Source of the DNA: F23-D06 sp947165685 | Lineage (GTDB): Bacteria; Bacteroidota; Bacteroidia; Bacteroidales; WCHB1-69 | Direction of reading: 5' to 3' | DNA: 11,406 nucleotides | Assembly: GCA_947165685.1 (NCBI GenBank) | Contig: CAMVBK010000078.1 | Location: 1 to 11,406 of the forward strand | In this document: piece after piece, positions 1-7,494 of the stretch | Numbering within the stretch: the first letter of the stretch is position 1 | Layout: every line of letters begins with the position of its first letter | Position numbers and translations under genes: made by a program | Notes under the pieces: model-generated | What the model was told of the DNA's origin: nothing | What the model saw: the letters and a program-made list of their open reading frames with translations, nothing else | The model's database searches: none

Positions 1-105
1 TGGCCGTTGGCTATTGGCCGTTGGCTATTGGCCGTTGGCTATTGGCCGTTGGCTAAAAGCTAAAAGCCAAAAGCTAAAAGCCAAAAGCTAAAAGCCAAAA
101 ACAAA
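1..105. repeat. Heptad tandem array upstream of kce, with internal polarity switch
   Basis: The sequence is a 7-bp-period array. Positions 1-55 hold alternating TTGGCCG and TTGGCTA units (the first unit is cut by the window edge). Positions 56-97 hold alternating AAAGCTA and AAAGCCA units, and the array then decays into A-rich sequence. The second half resembles the reverse complement of TTGGC-type units (TTGGCTTTTAGCTTT read on the minus strand). The array therefore contains a head-to-head junction near position 55 and can fold, for example TTGGC at 49-53 with GCCAA at 66-70. The same TTGGC heptad family recurs at 11276-11331. It occupies the 5' flank of kce, so it may lie in the leader or promoter region. 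No function is claimed. Confidence 0.9.
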
Positions 106-142
106 AACAAAGACAATTAACAACAAAAATCAACGAACAAAC

Positions 143-970
143 ATGGAAAAACTGATCATAACCGCCGCTATTTGCGGTGCCGAAGTGACAAAAGAACAGA
201 ATCCCGCTGTCCCTTACACCGTTGAGGAAATCGTGCGCGAAGCCAAGAGCGCGGTAGATGCCGGCGCAGCCATCGTGCACCTGCACGTGCGCGAGGACGA
301 CGGCACGCCCACCCAGAGCCGCGCCCGCTTCCAGGAATGCGAGGACGCCATCTACAAGGCCTGCCCCAACGTCATCCTGATCCCGTCCACCGGCGGTGCC
401 GTGGGTATGACCCCCGACGAGCGTCTGCAATCGACCGACACCACCCCGATTCCCGAGATGGCCACCCTCGACTGCGGTACCTGCAACTTCGGCGACGAAA
501 TCTTCGACAACACGATGCCCACCATGCGCGCCTTCGGCAAACGCATGATCGAGCGCGGCATCAAGCCTGAATACGAGTGCTTCGAGATGGGTCACCTCGA
601 CACCATCCTCACCATGGCCCGCAAGGGCGAGGTTCCCGGCGCCCCCATGCAGTTCAACTTCGTGCTCGGCGTCCCCGGCTGCACCCCCGCCACCGTCGAC
701 AACCTCTGCTGGCTCGTGAAGAACATCCCCGCCGGCAGCACCTGGACGAGCACCGGCATCGGCCGCCACGCCTTCACCCTCGCCGCCCCCACCATCGTGA
801 TGGGCGGTAACGTGCGCGTCGGCTTCGAGGACAACCTCTACCTCGAACGCGGCGTCCTCGCCAAGAGCAACGGCGAACTCGTCGACAAAGTCGTCCGCAT
901 GGCCAAGCTGCTCGGCCGCCCCATCGCCACCTCCGACGAGGCGAGAGAGATCCTCGGACTCAAGAAATAG
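143..970 (+). CDS. kce: 3-keto-5-aminohexanoate cleavage enzyme (BKACE family)
   Basis: This is a 275-residue protein of the beta-keto acid cleavage enzyme (BKACE, DUF849) family. Kce proper condenses 3-keto-5-aminohexanoate with acetyl-CoA to give acetoacetate and 3-aminobutyryl-CoA in cytoplasmic lysine fermentation. Seen in the sequence: the zinc-site motif HLHVRED with His46 and His48, Glu14 in the N-terminal AAICGAEVTK stretch, Ser82 in IPSTGG, PEMATLDCGTCNFG at about 104-117, and VRVGFEDN with Arg225, Glu229 and Asp230. From memory, the characterised enzyme uses Glu14, His46, His48, Ser82, Arg226, Glu230 and Asp231. The C-terminal residues are thus shifted by one, consistent with a single-residue deletion near 117. 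Length is normal for the family. The ATG at 143 follows an A-rich leader without a Shine-Dalgarno sequence. No other kam/kal/kdd gene lies downstream; upstream neighbours are outside the window. Some BKACE members use other beta-keto acids, so lysine specificity is probable rather than certain. Confidence 0.9.
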   Translation: MEKLIITAAICGAEVTKEQNPAVPYTVEEIVREAKSAVDAGAAIVHLHVREDDGTPTQSRARFQECEDAIYKACPNVILIPSTGGAVGMTPDERLQSTDTTPIPEMATLDCGTCNFGDEIFDNTMPTMRAFGKRMIERGIKPEYECFEMGHLDTILTMARKGEVPGAPMQFNFVLGVPGCTPATVDNLCWLVKNIPAGSTWTSTGIGRHAFTLAAPTIVMGGNVRVGFEDNLYLERGVLAKSNGELVDKVVRMAKLLGRPIATSDEAREILGLKK

Positions 971-1000
971 TCCCCGGATTTCAACCGGCAACCCCTATCG

Positions 1001-1036
1001 AAAACGCGCCCCGGAAGCCTCCGGCGCGCGTTTTTT
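1001..1036 (+). terminator. Factor-independent terminator of kce
   Basis: A long hairpin starts 30 nt after the kce stop codon. Arm AAAACGCGC (1001-1009) pairs with GCGCGTTTT (1026-1034), and inner arm CCGGA (1011-1015) pairs with TCCGG (1020-1024), closing an AGCC loop. One C-C mismatch (1010/1025) separates the two helices. A run of six T follows (1031-1036). The A run on the 5' side means it could also act on transcription from the other strand. Confidence 0.9.
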
Positions 1037-1174
1037 GTGCTTCGAAACAGCCTCGGAATACCACAAAACGCTCTTACGGAGACGCGGATTGTTATTCTAC
1101 GAAGTTCAATATCAACAGCTTATGAAAAAAATCAAGAAAAACGTTTTCGGTGTCGAATCATATCGAAAAAAGTG

Positions 1175-1182
1175 TATTTTTG
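1175..1182 (+). promoter_or_regulatory. Probable -7 box of the tRNA-Val promoter
   Basis: TATTTTTG followed by C fits the Bacteroidota primary sigma -7 consensus TAnnTTTG and lies 20 nt before the mature tRNA 5' end. I do not see a good TTTG -33 element at the expected distance, so the assignment rests on the -7 box and position. The rest of 1037-1200 shows no convincing gene or structure. Confidence 0.55.
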
Positions 1183-1201
1183 CACCGTCTTTTTGACAGA
1201 C

Positions 1202-1276
1202 GATCTGTTAGCTCAGTTGGTTTAGAGCGCTTGCTTGACAGGCAAGAGGTCACTGGTTCAAATCCAGTACAGATCA
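1202..1276 (+). tRNA. tRNA-Val (anticodon GAC)
   Basis: A complete 75-nt cloverleaf is visible. The acceptor stem is GATCTGT with ACAGATC (1269-1275), plus discriminator A at 1276. The D arm pairs GCTC with GAGC. The anticodon arm is CTTGC/GCAAG with loop TTGACAG, giving anticodon GAC. The variable loop is AGGTC, and the T arm is ACTGG/CCAGT around TTCAAAT. Anticodon GAC reads valine codons GUC and GUU. The 3' CCA is not encoded (CTG follows), so it must be added after transcription. All arms pair fully, so it appears functional. It stands alone between its own promoter and terminator. Confidence 0.96.
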
Positions 1277-1280
1277 CTGA

Positions 1281-1309
1281 GGTCGCGATTCGTCGCGACC
1301 TTTTTTTTT
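1281..1309 (+). terminator. Factor-independent terminator of the tRNA-Val gene
   Basis: A perfect 8-bp hairpin starts 5 nt after the tRNA end. GGTCGCGA (1281-1288) pairs with TCGCGACC (1293-1300) around a TTCG tetraloop, followed by nine T (1301-1309). It isolates the tRNA from the large glycogen gene downstream. Confidence 0.95.
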
Positions 1310-1359
1310 CCGCAGCCAAAAAATTAACGCGCAAGCCCCGAAAAATTCCGAGGGTATCA

Positions 1360-1378
1360 TATTTTTGTGTAAATTTGC
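1360..1378 (+). promoter_or_regulatory. Promoter region of the glycogen synthase-phosphorylase gene
   Basis: Two overlapping candidates for the Bacteroidota -7 consensus TAnnTTTG are present: TATTTTTG at 1360-1367 and TAAATTTG (followed by C) at 1370-1377. The second lies 42 nt before the start codon, a typical distance. No clear TTTG -33 element is visible for either, so which one is used cannot be decided from sequence. Confidence 0.6.
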
Positions 1379-1419
1379 CGCTTCATGTCAAAAAAATAGA
1401 AATTTAACATCAAATACTT

Positions 1420-4400
1420 ATGAGTCAGAGACATAGCGACTATCTCTTCGAGACTTCCTGGGAGATTTGCAACAAAGTGGGCGGCATCTACACCGTCCTT
1501 TCCACCAAAGCGGCCACCGTGGTCAACAGCTACCGCGACCAGTACATCTGCATCGGGCCCGACATTCCGAAAGAATACAACGACGATTTCGTGGAAGACC
1601 CGGACCTCTTCCGCAACTGGCGCGACATCGTGGCCCGCGACGGCCTGAAAGTGCGCATCGGCCGCTGGCAGATCGTGGGCTCCCCCGTGGTCTTCTTAGT
1701 CGATTTCACCAGCTTCTTCGAGAAGAAGAACGAAATCCTGACCAAGTTCTGGCTGCGCTACAAGCTCGACTCCATCTCCGGACAGTGGGACTACATCGAG
1801 CCCGCGCTGTTCGGCTATGCCGCCGGGCGCGTCATCGAGAGCTTCTACAACTTCTACTGCAACTCGATGGACAAGATCGTGGCGCAGTTCCACGAATGGA
1901 TGACGGGCACGGGCATCCTCTACTTGGAGTCGGTGGCACCGCAGATCGCGACCGTCTTCACGACCCACGCCACGGTGCTGGGACGCTGCATCGCCGGCAA
2001 CGGACTGCCGCTATACTCTGACATCCAGCAATACAACCCGTTCGACACGGCCGCGCGCTTCGGCGTGCAGTCCAAGTTCTCGTTGGAGTCGCTGTCGGCC
2101 AAGCACGCCGACGCCTACACCACGGTGAGCGAAATCACCAACCGCGAGTGCGCCGCCTTCTTCGAGCGCCCCGCCGACGTGATCACCATCAACGGCTTCG
2201 AGAACGCCTTCGTGCCGCAGGGCGAGGCGTTCGACCGCAAACGCAAAGCCGCCCGCGAACGCCTGCTGCAGGTGGCCTCGACGCTGGTGCAGACGGACAT
2301 CTCCGACGACGCCCTGTTAGTCATCAACAGCGGCCGCTACGAGTTCAAGAACAAGGGCATCGACGTGTTCATCAAGAGCCTGGCGAAGGTCGCCGAGGCC
2401 AACCCCGACCGGCCCGTCGTGGCCTTTATCATGGTGCCCGCCGGCCACAGCGGCCGCAACGAGGAAATCGCCGCGCAGATGACCCAGCCGGTGAGCGGCG
2501 TCCCTATGGCCGACCGTTTCGTGACGCACGTGCTGCACGACCCCTATCACGATCCGATCCTCAACGAACTGAACAACAACGGATTGCATAATTCTCCGGA
2601 ACAAAACGTGAAGATTGTCTATGCGCCGGTCTATTTGGACGGCGAGGACGGCATCTTCAACATGAAATATTACGACCTGCTGATTGGTTTCGACCTGTCG
2701 GTGTTCCCGTCCTACTACGAACCGTGGGGCTACACGCCGTTAGAGAGCATCGCCTTCGGCATCCCGACCATCACCACCTCCCTGGCGGGCTTCGGCGCAT
2801 GGGTGCAGGAGCACTTCTCCCAGCAAGAGAGCGTCAGCGTGATTCCGCGCGGCGACCACAACGACGACGAGGTGATACAGGCCATCGCCGACCGCATCCT
2901 CTTCTACCACCATTGCACCGCCGCCGCCATGCAAGACATCCGCAAAGTGGCGACCAACATTGCCGAAAAGGCCCTGTGGTCGCATCTTTTCGAGAACTAC
3001 GAGCAGGCCTACGACCTCGCGCTGACCAAGAGTGCCGAGCGTTACGAGCAGTACCAGAACAAAACCTCCAACGTGGGCATGATGGAGCAGGAACTCCAGG
3101 TGGAGAAACCGACCTGGCACCGCGTCTCCGTGAAGTCGCATCTTCCTGAGGACCTGAACCTTTTGGAGAAACTGTCGGAGAACTTGTGGTGGAGCTGGAA
3201 CTTCGAGGCTCGCGAGCTTTTCGAGGAAATCGCGGGTCCCGCCCTGTGGAAGGCCTGCGAGGAGAACCCCGTCCACATGCTGCAGATGCTGCCCTACGAC
3301 CGGATGGAGAACTTCGCCCAGAACGAGACCTATATCCACAAGCTCCATGCGGTCTATGACATGTTCAAGGCCTATATGGAGGAGCCGCAGTCGCGCAAGG
3401 AGGACCGCATCGCCTACTTCAGCATGGAGTTCGGCATCAGCAACGAGCTGAAGATCTTCTCCGGCGGCTTGGGGATGCTGGCCGGCGACTACCTCAAGGA
3501 GGCCAGCGACTGCAACGTGAACATGCTCGGCGTGGGGCTGCTCTACCGCTACGGCTATTTCCAGCAGCAGATTTCCGCGTATGGCGAGCAGGTGAACCTC
3601 TACCCGCCGCAGAGTTTCTCGAAACTGCCCCTCAAGCCCTACAAGGATGAAGAGGGCAACTGGTTGACTATCAGCGTGGCCATGCCGGGGCGCAACCTGT
3701 ACGCTCGCATCTGGCGCGTCGATGTGGGGCGCATCCCGCTGTACCTGTTAGACACGGACTTCGACAAGAACTGGCAGGAGGACCGCGGCGTGACGGCCAC
3801 CTTGTACGGCGGCGACGTGGAGAACCGGCTGAAGCAGGAGATCCTGCTCGGCATCGGCGGCGTGCGCATGCTCAAGGCCATCGGCGAAACCCCGACCATC
3901 TTCCATCTGAACGAGGGCCATGCCGCCTTCCTGAACTTGGAACGCATCCTGCAGGTGATGCAAGCCGAGCACGTCAACCGCCAGGTGGCCGTGGAGTTGG
4001 TGAAATCTTCGTCGCTCTACACCACCCACACGCCCGTGCCCGCCGGCCACGATTCCTTCACGGAAGACCTGATGCGCACCTATTTCGCCTCCTACTCACA
4101 GCAGTTCGATGTCAGCTGGGAGACCTTCATGGGCTTCGGCCGCAAGCACGACAGCGACACCTTCGACAAGTTCTCGATGAGCATCCTTGCGTGCCGTTTC
4201 TCGCAGGAAATCAACGGGGTGAGCCGCATTCACGGGCGCGTGTCGCAGGAGATGTTCGCCGACCTGTACGAGGGCCGCTTCGCCGAGGAGTCGCACATCG
4301 GCTACGTGACCAACGGCGTGCACTACCCGACCTGGGCGCACAAGAAATGGCAGACGCTGCACCGCCGCGTTTTCGGGGAGGATTTCACGAAAGACAGTTC

Positions 4401-5649
4401 CAACCCATTGGTTTGGAAGAAAATAGAAGAGGTGCCGGATTCGGAGATCTGGATTACGAAACAGGAACTCCGCCAGGAGATGATGGCGGCCATCCGTTCC
4501 ATGCTGGACGAGCAGATGCGCACGCGCAACGAGTCGCCCGCGCTGATCGACGCCACGCTACGCGCCCTGCGTGACGATGTGCTGACCATCGGTTTCGCCC
4601 GTCGCTTCGCCACCTACAAGCGCGCCCACCTGCTCTTCATGAACGAGCAGAAACTCAAGGCGCTGCTCAACAACCCGGCCAAGCCGGTGCAGTTCATCTT
4701 CGCGGGCAAGGCGCACCCGCACGACAAGGCCGGCCAGGACCTCATCAAGCGCATCATCGAGCTGAGCCGCAAGCCGGAGTTCATCGGCAAGATTGTCTTT
4801 GTGGAGAACTATAACATGATACTGGCCAAGAAGTTAGTGTCGGGATGCGACGTGTGGATGAACACGCCGACGCGTCCGTTGGAGGCTTCGGGCACCAGCG
4901 GCGAAAAGGCCGTCATGAACGGTGTCCTCAACCTGAGCGTGCTCGACGGTTGGTGGGCCGAAGGGTATGTCCCCGGTGCCGGCTGGGCCCTCAAGGAGCA
5001 AATCACCTACCAGGACAACCGTATGCAGGACGAACTGGATGCCGAGACTCTCTATAACATTATCAATGAGATGATTACGGAGACATTCTACGTGCGTGAC
5101 GCACAGGGCATCCCCACGGAGTGGGTCAAAATGATGAAGAAATGCTTCACGCAGATTTCCCCGCATTTCACCATGAAGCGCCAGTTGGACGACTATTACC
5201 GCAAGTTCTACCATAAACTGATGAACCGTCACCAGCTCCTGAGCAAGAACAGCAACGAGAATGTCAGGGTGCTGCTCAAATGGAAAGAGCATGTGCTTTC
5301 GAACTGGAACAACATCCAATGCCTCGGGCTGGAATACCAGAAGGCGGACAAGAACACCTACAGCGTGGGCGACCACCTGACAGGCCGTCTGCGACTGCTG
5401 CTCGGCGGCCTCCGCCCGCAGGACGTGAAAATCGAGATGGTGTTCATCTCCGCCGAGGACCACGGACAGAAGCCGAAATTGGAGTTCCGCGAGCCATTCG
5501 TCTTCGAGGCGGAGCACAACGGCGTCTTCTCGTTTGTCTGCAGCAAAGTCGTGCGCCGGGTCGGCACCTGGGACTGCGCCGTGCGCGTAATTCCCAGCCA
5601 TGAGCTCCTCCCGCACGACCAGGATTTCAACATTGTAAGGTGGATTTAG
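1420..5649 (+). CDS. Bifunctional glycogen synthase (GT3) - alpha-glucan phosphorylase (GT35) fusion
   Basis: This 1409-residue cytoplasmic protein joins two glycogen enzymes. Residues about 7-555 resemble eukaryotic-type glycogen synthase (GT3), which adds glucose from a nucleotide sugar. Markers are ETSWEICNKVGGIYTVL (11-27), TTHATVLGR (181-189), and the catalytic E-x7-E pair Glu434/Glu442 in YYEPWGYTPLE. From about 567 a DUF3417-like region begins, followed by a TM-type alpha-glucan phosphorylase that releases glucose 1-phosphate. Its markers are YFSMEFGI (666-673), HLNEGHAAF (829-837), TTHTPVPAGHD (868-878), YVTNGVH (962-968), GFARRFATYKR (1058-1068) and the pyridoxal-phosphate lysine Lys1163 in EASGTSGEKAVMNG. 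The last 120 residues or so look like the beta-rich tail of this phosphorylase type. Both catalytic halves keep their key residues, so both may be active. The frame is unbroken. The ATG at 1420 has no Shine-Dalgarno sequence but follows a good promoter box. Databases often name such proteins only as alpha-glucan phosphorylase. Confidence 0.93.
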   Translation: MSQRHSDYLFETSWEICNKVGGIYTVLSTKAATVVNSYRDQYICIGPDIPKEYNDDFVEDPDLFRNWRDIVARDGLKVRIGRWQIVGSPVVFLVDFTSFFEKKNEILTKFWLRYKLDSISGQWDYIEPALFGYAAGRVIESFYNFYCNSMDKIVAQFHEWMTGTGILYLESVAPQIATVFTTHATVLGRCIAGNGLPLYSDIQQYNPFDTAARFGVQSKFSLESLSAKHADAYTTVSEITNRECAAFFERPADVITINGFENAFVPQGEAFDRKRKAARERLLQVASTLVQTDISDDALLVINSGRYEFKNKGIDVFIKSLAKVAEANPDRPVVAFIMVPAGHSGRNEEIAAQMTQPVSGVPMADRFVTHVLHDPYHDPILNELNNNGLHNSPEQNVKIVYAPVYLDGEDGIFNMKYYDLLIGFDLSVFPSYYEPWGYTPLESIAFGIPTITTSLAGFGAWVQEHFSQQESVSVIPRGDHNDDEVIQAIADRILFYHHCTAAAMQDIRKVATNIAEKALWSHLFENYEQAYDLALTKSAERYEQYQNKTSNVGMMEQELQVEKPTWHRVSVKSHLPEDLNLLEKLSENLWWSWNFEARELFEEIAGPALWKACEENPVHMLQMLPYDRMENFAQNETYIHKLHAVYDMFKAYMEEPQSRKEDRIAYFSMEFGISNELKIFSGGLGMLAGDYLKEASDCNVNMLGVGLLYRYGYFQQQISAYGEQVNLYPPQSFSKLPLKPYKDEEGNWLTISVAMPGRNLYARIWRVDVGRIPLYLLDTDFDKNWQEDRGVTATLYGGDVENRLKQEILLGIGGVRMLKAIGETPTIFHLNEGHAAFLNLERILQVMQAEHVNRQVAVELVKSSSLYTTHTPVPAGHDSFTEDLMRTYFASYSQQFDVSWETFMGFGRKHDSDTFDKFSMSILACRFSQEINGVSRIHGRVSQEMFADLYEGRFAEESHIGYVTNGVHYPTWAHKKWQTLHRRVFGEDFTKDSSNPLVWKKIEEVPDSEIWITKQELRQEMMAAIRSMLDEQMRTRNESPALIDATLRALRDDVLTIGFARRFATYKRAHLLFMNEQKLKALLNNPAKPVQFIFAGKAHPHDKAGQDLIKRIIELSRKPEFIGKIVFVENYNMILAKKLVSGCDVWMNTPTRPLEASGTSGEKAVMNGVLNLSVLDGWWAEGYVPGAGWALKEQITYQDNRMQDELDAETLYNIINEMITETFYVRDAQGIPTEWVKMMKKCFTQISPHFTMKRQLDDYYRKFYHKLMNRHQLLSKNSNENVRVLLKWKEHVLSNWNNIQCLGLEYQKADKNTYSVGDHLTGRLRLLLGGLRPQDVKIEMVFISAEDHGQKPKLEFREPFVFEAEHNGVFSFVCSKVVRRVGTWDCAVRVIPSHELLPHDQDFNIVRWI

Positions 5650-5687
5650 GAAGGTTAGGATGTTTAGGATGTTTAGGGAGTTTAGGA
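5643..5687 (+). repeat. 9-bp tandem array overlapping the fusion gene's stop codon
   Basis: Five degenerate 9-bp units run without gaps: GATTTAGGA, AGGTTAGGA, TGTTTAGGA, TGTTTAGGG and AGTTTAGGA. The first unit contains the gene's TAG stop (5647-5649), and the array ends 29 nt before the thiamine pyrophosphokinase ATG. No hairpin terminator is visible here, so the two genes may be co-transcribed through the array. Confidence 0.85.
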
Positions 5688-5715
5688 CTTGAATCCTGGA
5701 TCTAAAACTACGCTT

Positions 5716-6372
5716 ATGAACAATGGTTTCTGGATGAAGGAGTTTGCCGGTTTACCGACAGTGGTTGTGGCGAACGGCGAGGTGCCTTCTTCTGAATTGT
5801 CCTTAAATATATTGAAAGAAAAGAAGCGTGTCGTCTGTTGTGACGGCGCGCTTCAAAAGTTGTTGTCCGTCAATATCATACCGGACATCGTGGTGGGCGA
5901 CGGCGATTCCATGGATTCCGAGGAATTGTCGAGGCACGGAATTCCCTATCACGCCGACAAGAGCGAGGAGTACAACGATCTCCAGAAGGCGTTGAAATAC
6001 TGTATGGCAAACGGTTGCGAGGAGGTTTTGCTGCTGGGATGCGGCGGTCTGCGCGAGGACCATTTCATCGCCAACCTGAGCATCCTGGTGATGTATTCCG
6101 AGAAGATGCGGTTGTCGATGCTGACGGAGCACGGCGTCTTCAACGTGTTTCGCGGATCGGTCACGCTGTCGTCGCTCCCAGGGATGCAGGTTTCCGTGTT
6201 CCCGAGTGCCCCGCAGACAAAACTTTCCTTCAACGGGCTGAAATATCCCGTCAGCAATCGCTCCTTCCAATGGTTGTGGGAAGGGAGCCTGAACGAAGCG
6301 CTAAATGACTCGTTCGTTGTCGAGGCGAGCGACGACGAGCCGGTGGTGGTGTACAGGGCGCTTAACAGTTAG
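5716..6372 (+). CDS. Thiamine pyrophosphokinase
   Basis: This 218-residue cytoplasmic enzyme transfers pyrophosphate from ATP to thiamine, giving the cofactor thiamine diphosphate. Family motifs seen in order: VVVANGEVP near the N-terminus, VVCCDGA (39-45), PDIVVGDGDS (56-65; many relatives have GDFDS), the YNDLQKAL stretch (86-93, usually TDxxKA), and GCGGLREDHFIANL (108-121) with Arg113, Asp115 and His116. The C-terminal half is the beta-rich thiamine-binding domain, with GLKYPV and a closing LNEALNDSFVVE. I chose the ATG at 5716. An in-frame TTG at 5689 would add nine residues, but it lies at the end of the upstream repeat array and gains no family similarity; a later ATG at 5734 is also possible. 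The gene lies 66 nt after the glycogen fusion with no terminator between, so read-through is likely. No thiamine riboswitch is visible upstream, and no other thiamine gene is in the window. Confidence 0.9.
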   Translation: MNNGFWMKEFAGLPTVVVANGEVPSSELSLNILKEKKRVVCCDGALQKLLSVNIIPDIVVGDGDSMDSEELSRHGIPYHADKSEEYNDLQKALKYCMANGCEEVLLLGCGGLREDHFIANLSILVMYSEKMRLSMLTEHGVFNVFRGSVTLSSLPGMQVSVFPSAPQTKLSFNGLKYPVSNRSFQWLWEGSLNEALNDSFVVEASDDEPVVVYRALNS

Positions 6373-6393
6373 TAGTTAGCAGTTTGCAGTTTG
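6366..6393 (+). repeat. 7-bp tandem array overlapping the thiamine pyrophosphokinase stop codon
   Basis: Four contiguous heptads are present: CAGTTAG, TAGTTAG, CAGTTTG and CAGTTTG. The gene's TAG stop codon (6370-6372) is the end of the first unit. The period matches the TTGGC arrays at the window ends, but the unit sequence differs. Confidence 0.75.
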
Positions 6394-6449
6394 ACGTGCT
6401 GGCGGGTTAAATAGGCTTTTAGTTTAATTCATGCTGTATTAGTCTTAAT

Positions 6450-7451
6450 ATGACCGACAAATATCAATCTACAGGTGAACGTCCTGAAATTCACGGAGCG
6501 TTTAAGGTGTTGTTGTGCTTTATCGCGATTGTGACAATAATCAATGTTCCGCTCACCATTTTCGGTTATCGATGGTTCTCCAGTGCCCTTCCTTCCTCGA
6601 AGCTCTTTATAGCGGTCTCGATCTTCTTCTGTCTTATGCCACTCGTCATTGTGGTGATGGCATTCTTGTCGTTGCGTAAGCGACGCGGTGACACGATTTA
6701 CCTACTGCGTGCATTTGTCTTGTTTATGATTCTGGGTACTCTGCCTTTGTTTTGGACTAATATGTCCGTATGGATGGTTGTGGGGTGTCTGGGAGTTTGG
6801 ACTTCTTGTTTAATGTATCTGATTTTTTCCAAACAAGTAAAGCAGGTTTTCCCTATTGAAGAACGTCATTCTTCCCCGATATTAAGACTCATTTTGTTCG
6901 GACTATCTGTCCTGTATGTCCTGTTCAATTACCGTGTAGTAGAATGCCTCGTAAATGGAGTGCCTTTACCTGACATATTTTATGAAAAAACGGAAATATT
7001 CATAGATGAAAGCACTTTGAAGGAGAACGAGTATTCAGACGGGTTGATTCGTTTAGACAAACCCGCCGGACTGAAATGCGGCACCCATTGGATTGATGAT
7101 AAGGACGTTATCACACTGTTCGATGATGATTGCTCGTATCTGATCCATTCTGATGTTTATGTGGAAGAAAACCGGTTGGATACAGATTCGTTGTTGGAAG
7201 AGCTGACCGACGAAGGGTTCAAAAAATATCCTGGCGAGGTGATGTCTGACAACAGTTGGTATTTGCCGGAGGGCAACATCAATGCACATCGCAAGTGCAT
7301 GGTTTACAGTACAGAGCCTTATCCGACCATGGTAGATATGGTGTTGTTGGAGGATTGTCGAACCCCTAAGTACTGTGTGGTTTATGGCGTTTACGAGCAG
7401 GGCACCGGCAGCCACACGATGGACATTGTGGAGGCGATAAGGTTTCGGTAA
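6450..7451 (+). CDS. Uncharacterised five-helix inner-membrane protein with extracytoplasmic domain
   Basis: I do not recognise a family with confidence for this 333-residue protein. Five hydrophobic segments are visible at about 18-39, 52-74, 84-102, 106-126 and 144-162. Positive loops (LRKRR at 75-79 and SKQVKQ at 127-132) put the N-terminus in the cytoplasm, so the C-terminal half, about 165-333, should lie outside the inner membrane. That half is acidic and soluble. It holds five cysteines (210, 228, 283, 303, 309), which could form disulfides in the periplasm. The N-terminal part vaguely recalls small DUF2569-type membrane proteins, which is only a guess. The ATG at 6450 lacks a Shine-Dalgarno sequence; an ATG at 6431 runs straight into a stop. 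The coding sequence is visibly AT-richer than the flanking genes and uses many A/T-ending codons, suggesting later acquisition together with the toxin remnant downstream. Confidence 0.75.
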   Translation: MTDKYQSTGERPEIHGAFKVLLCFIAIVTIINVPLTIFGYRWFSSALPSSKLFIAVSIFFCLMPLVIVVMAFLSLRKRRGDTIYLLRAFVLFMILGTLPLFWTNMSVWMVVGCLGVWTSCLMYLIFSKQVKQVFPIEERHSSPILRLILFGLSVLYVLFNYRVVECLVNGVPLPDIFYEKTEIFIDESTLKENEYSDGLIRLDKPAGLKCGTHWIDDKDVITLFDDDCSYLIHSDVYVEENRLDTDSLLEELTDEGFKKYPGEVMSDNSWYLPEGNINAHRKCMVYSTEPYPTMVDMVLLEDCRTPKYCVVYGVYEQGTGSHTMDIVEAIRFR

Positions 7452-7494
7452 ATACAGGTAACAAAGCAATCTTTGTTAGTTCAGTTCATACTGA

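Noticed and set aside
74..991. Long minus-strand open frame covering kce.
   Set aside because: It lies opposite a gene with full family motifs. Its product is a low-complexity Gly/Ala/His/Val sequence, as expected from the antisense of a GC-rich gene, and it runs into the repeat array.
1037..1407. Short plus-strand frames across the tRNA region.
   Set aside because: They run through a clear tRNA and its terminator and carry no protein motifs.
4834..5616. Minus-strand 260-codon frame inside the glycogen fusion gene, and a similar 287-codon frame at 8726-9589 opposite the CotH gene.
   Set aside because: Both are shadows of strongly biased GC-rich coding sequence on the plus strand and show no recognisable motifs.
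5689..5715. TTG start that would extend thiamine pyrophosphokinase by nine residues.
   Set aside because: It lies at the edge of the repeat array and the extension MNPGSKTTL adds no family similarity. The ATG at 5716 is more plausible.
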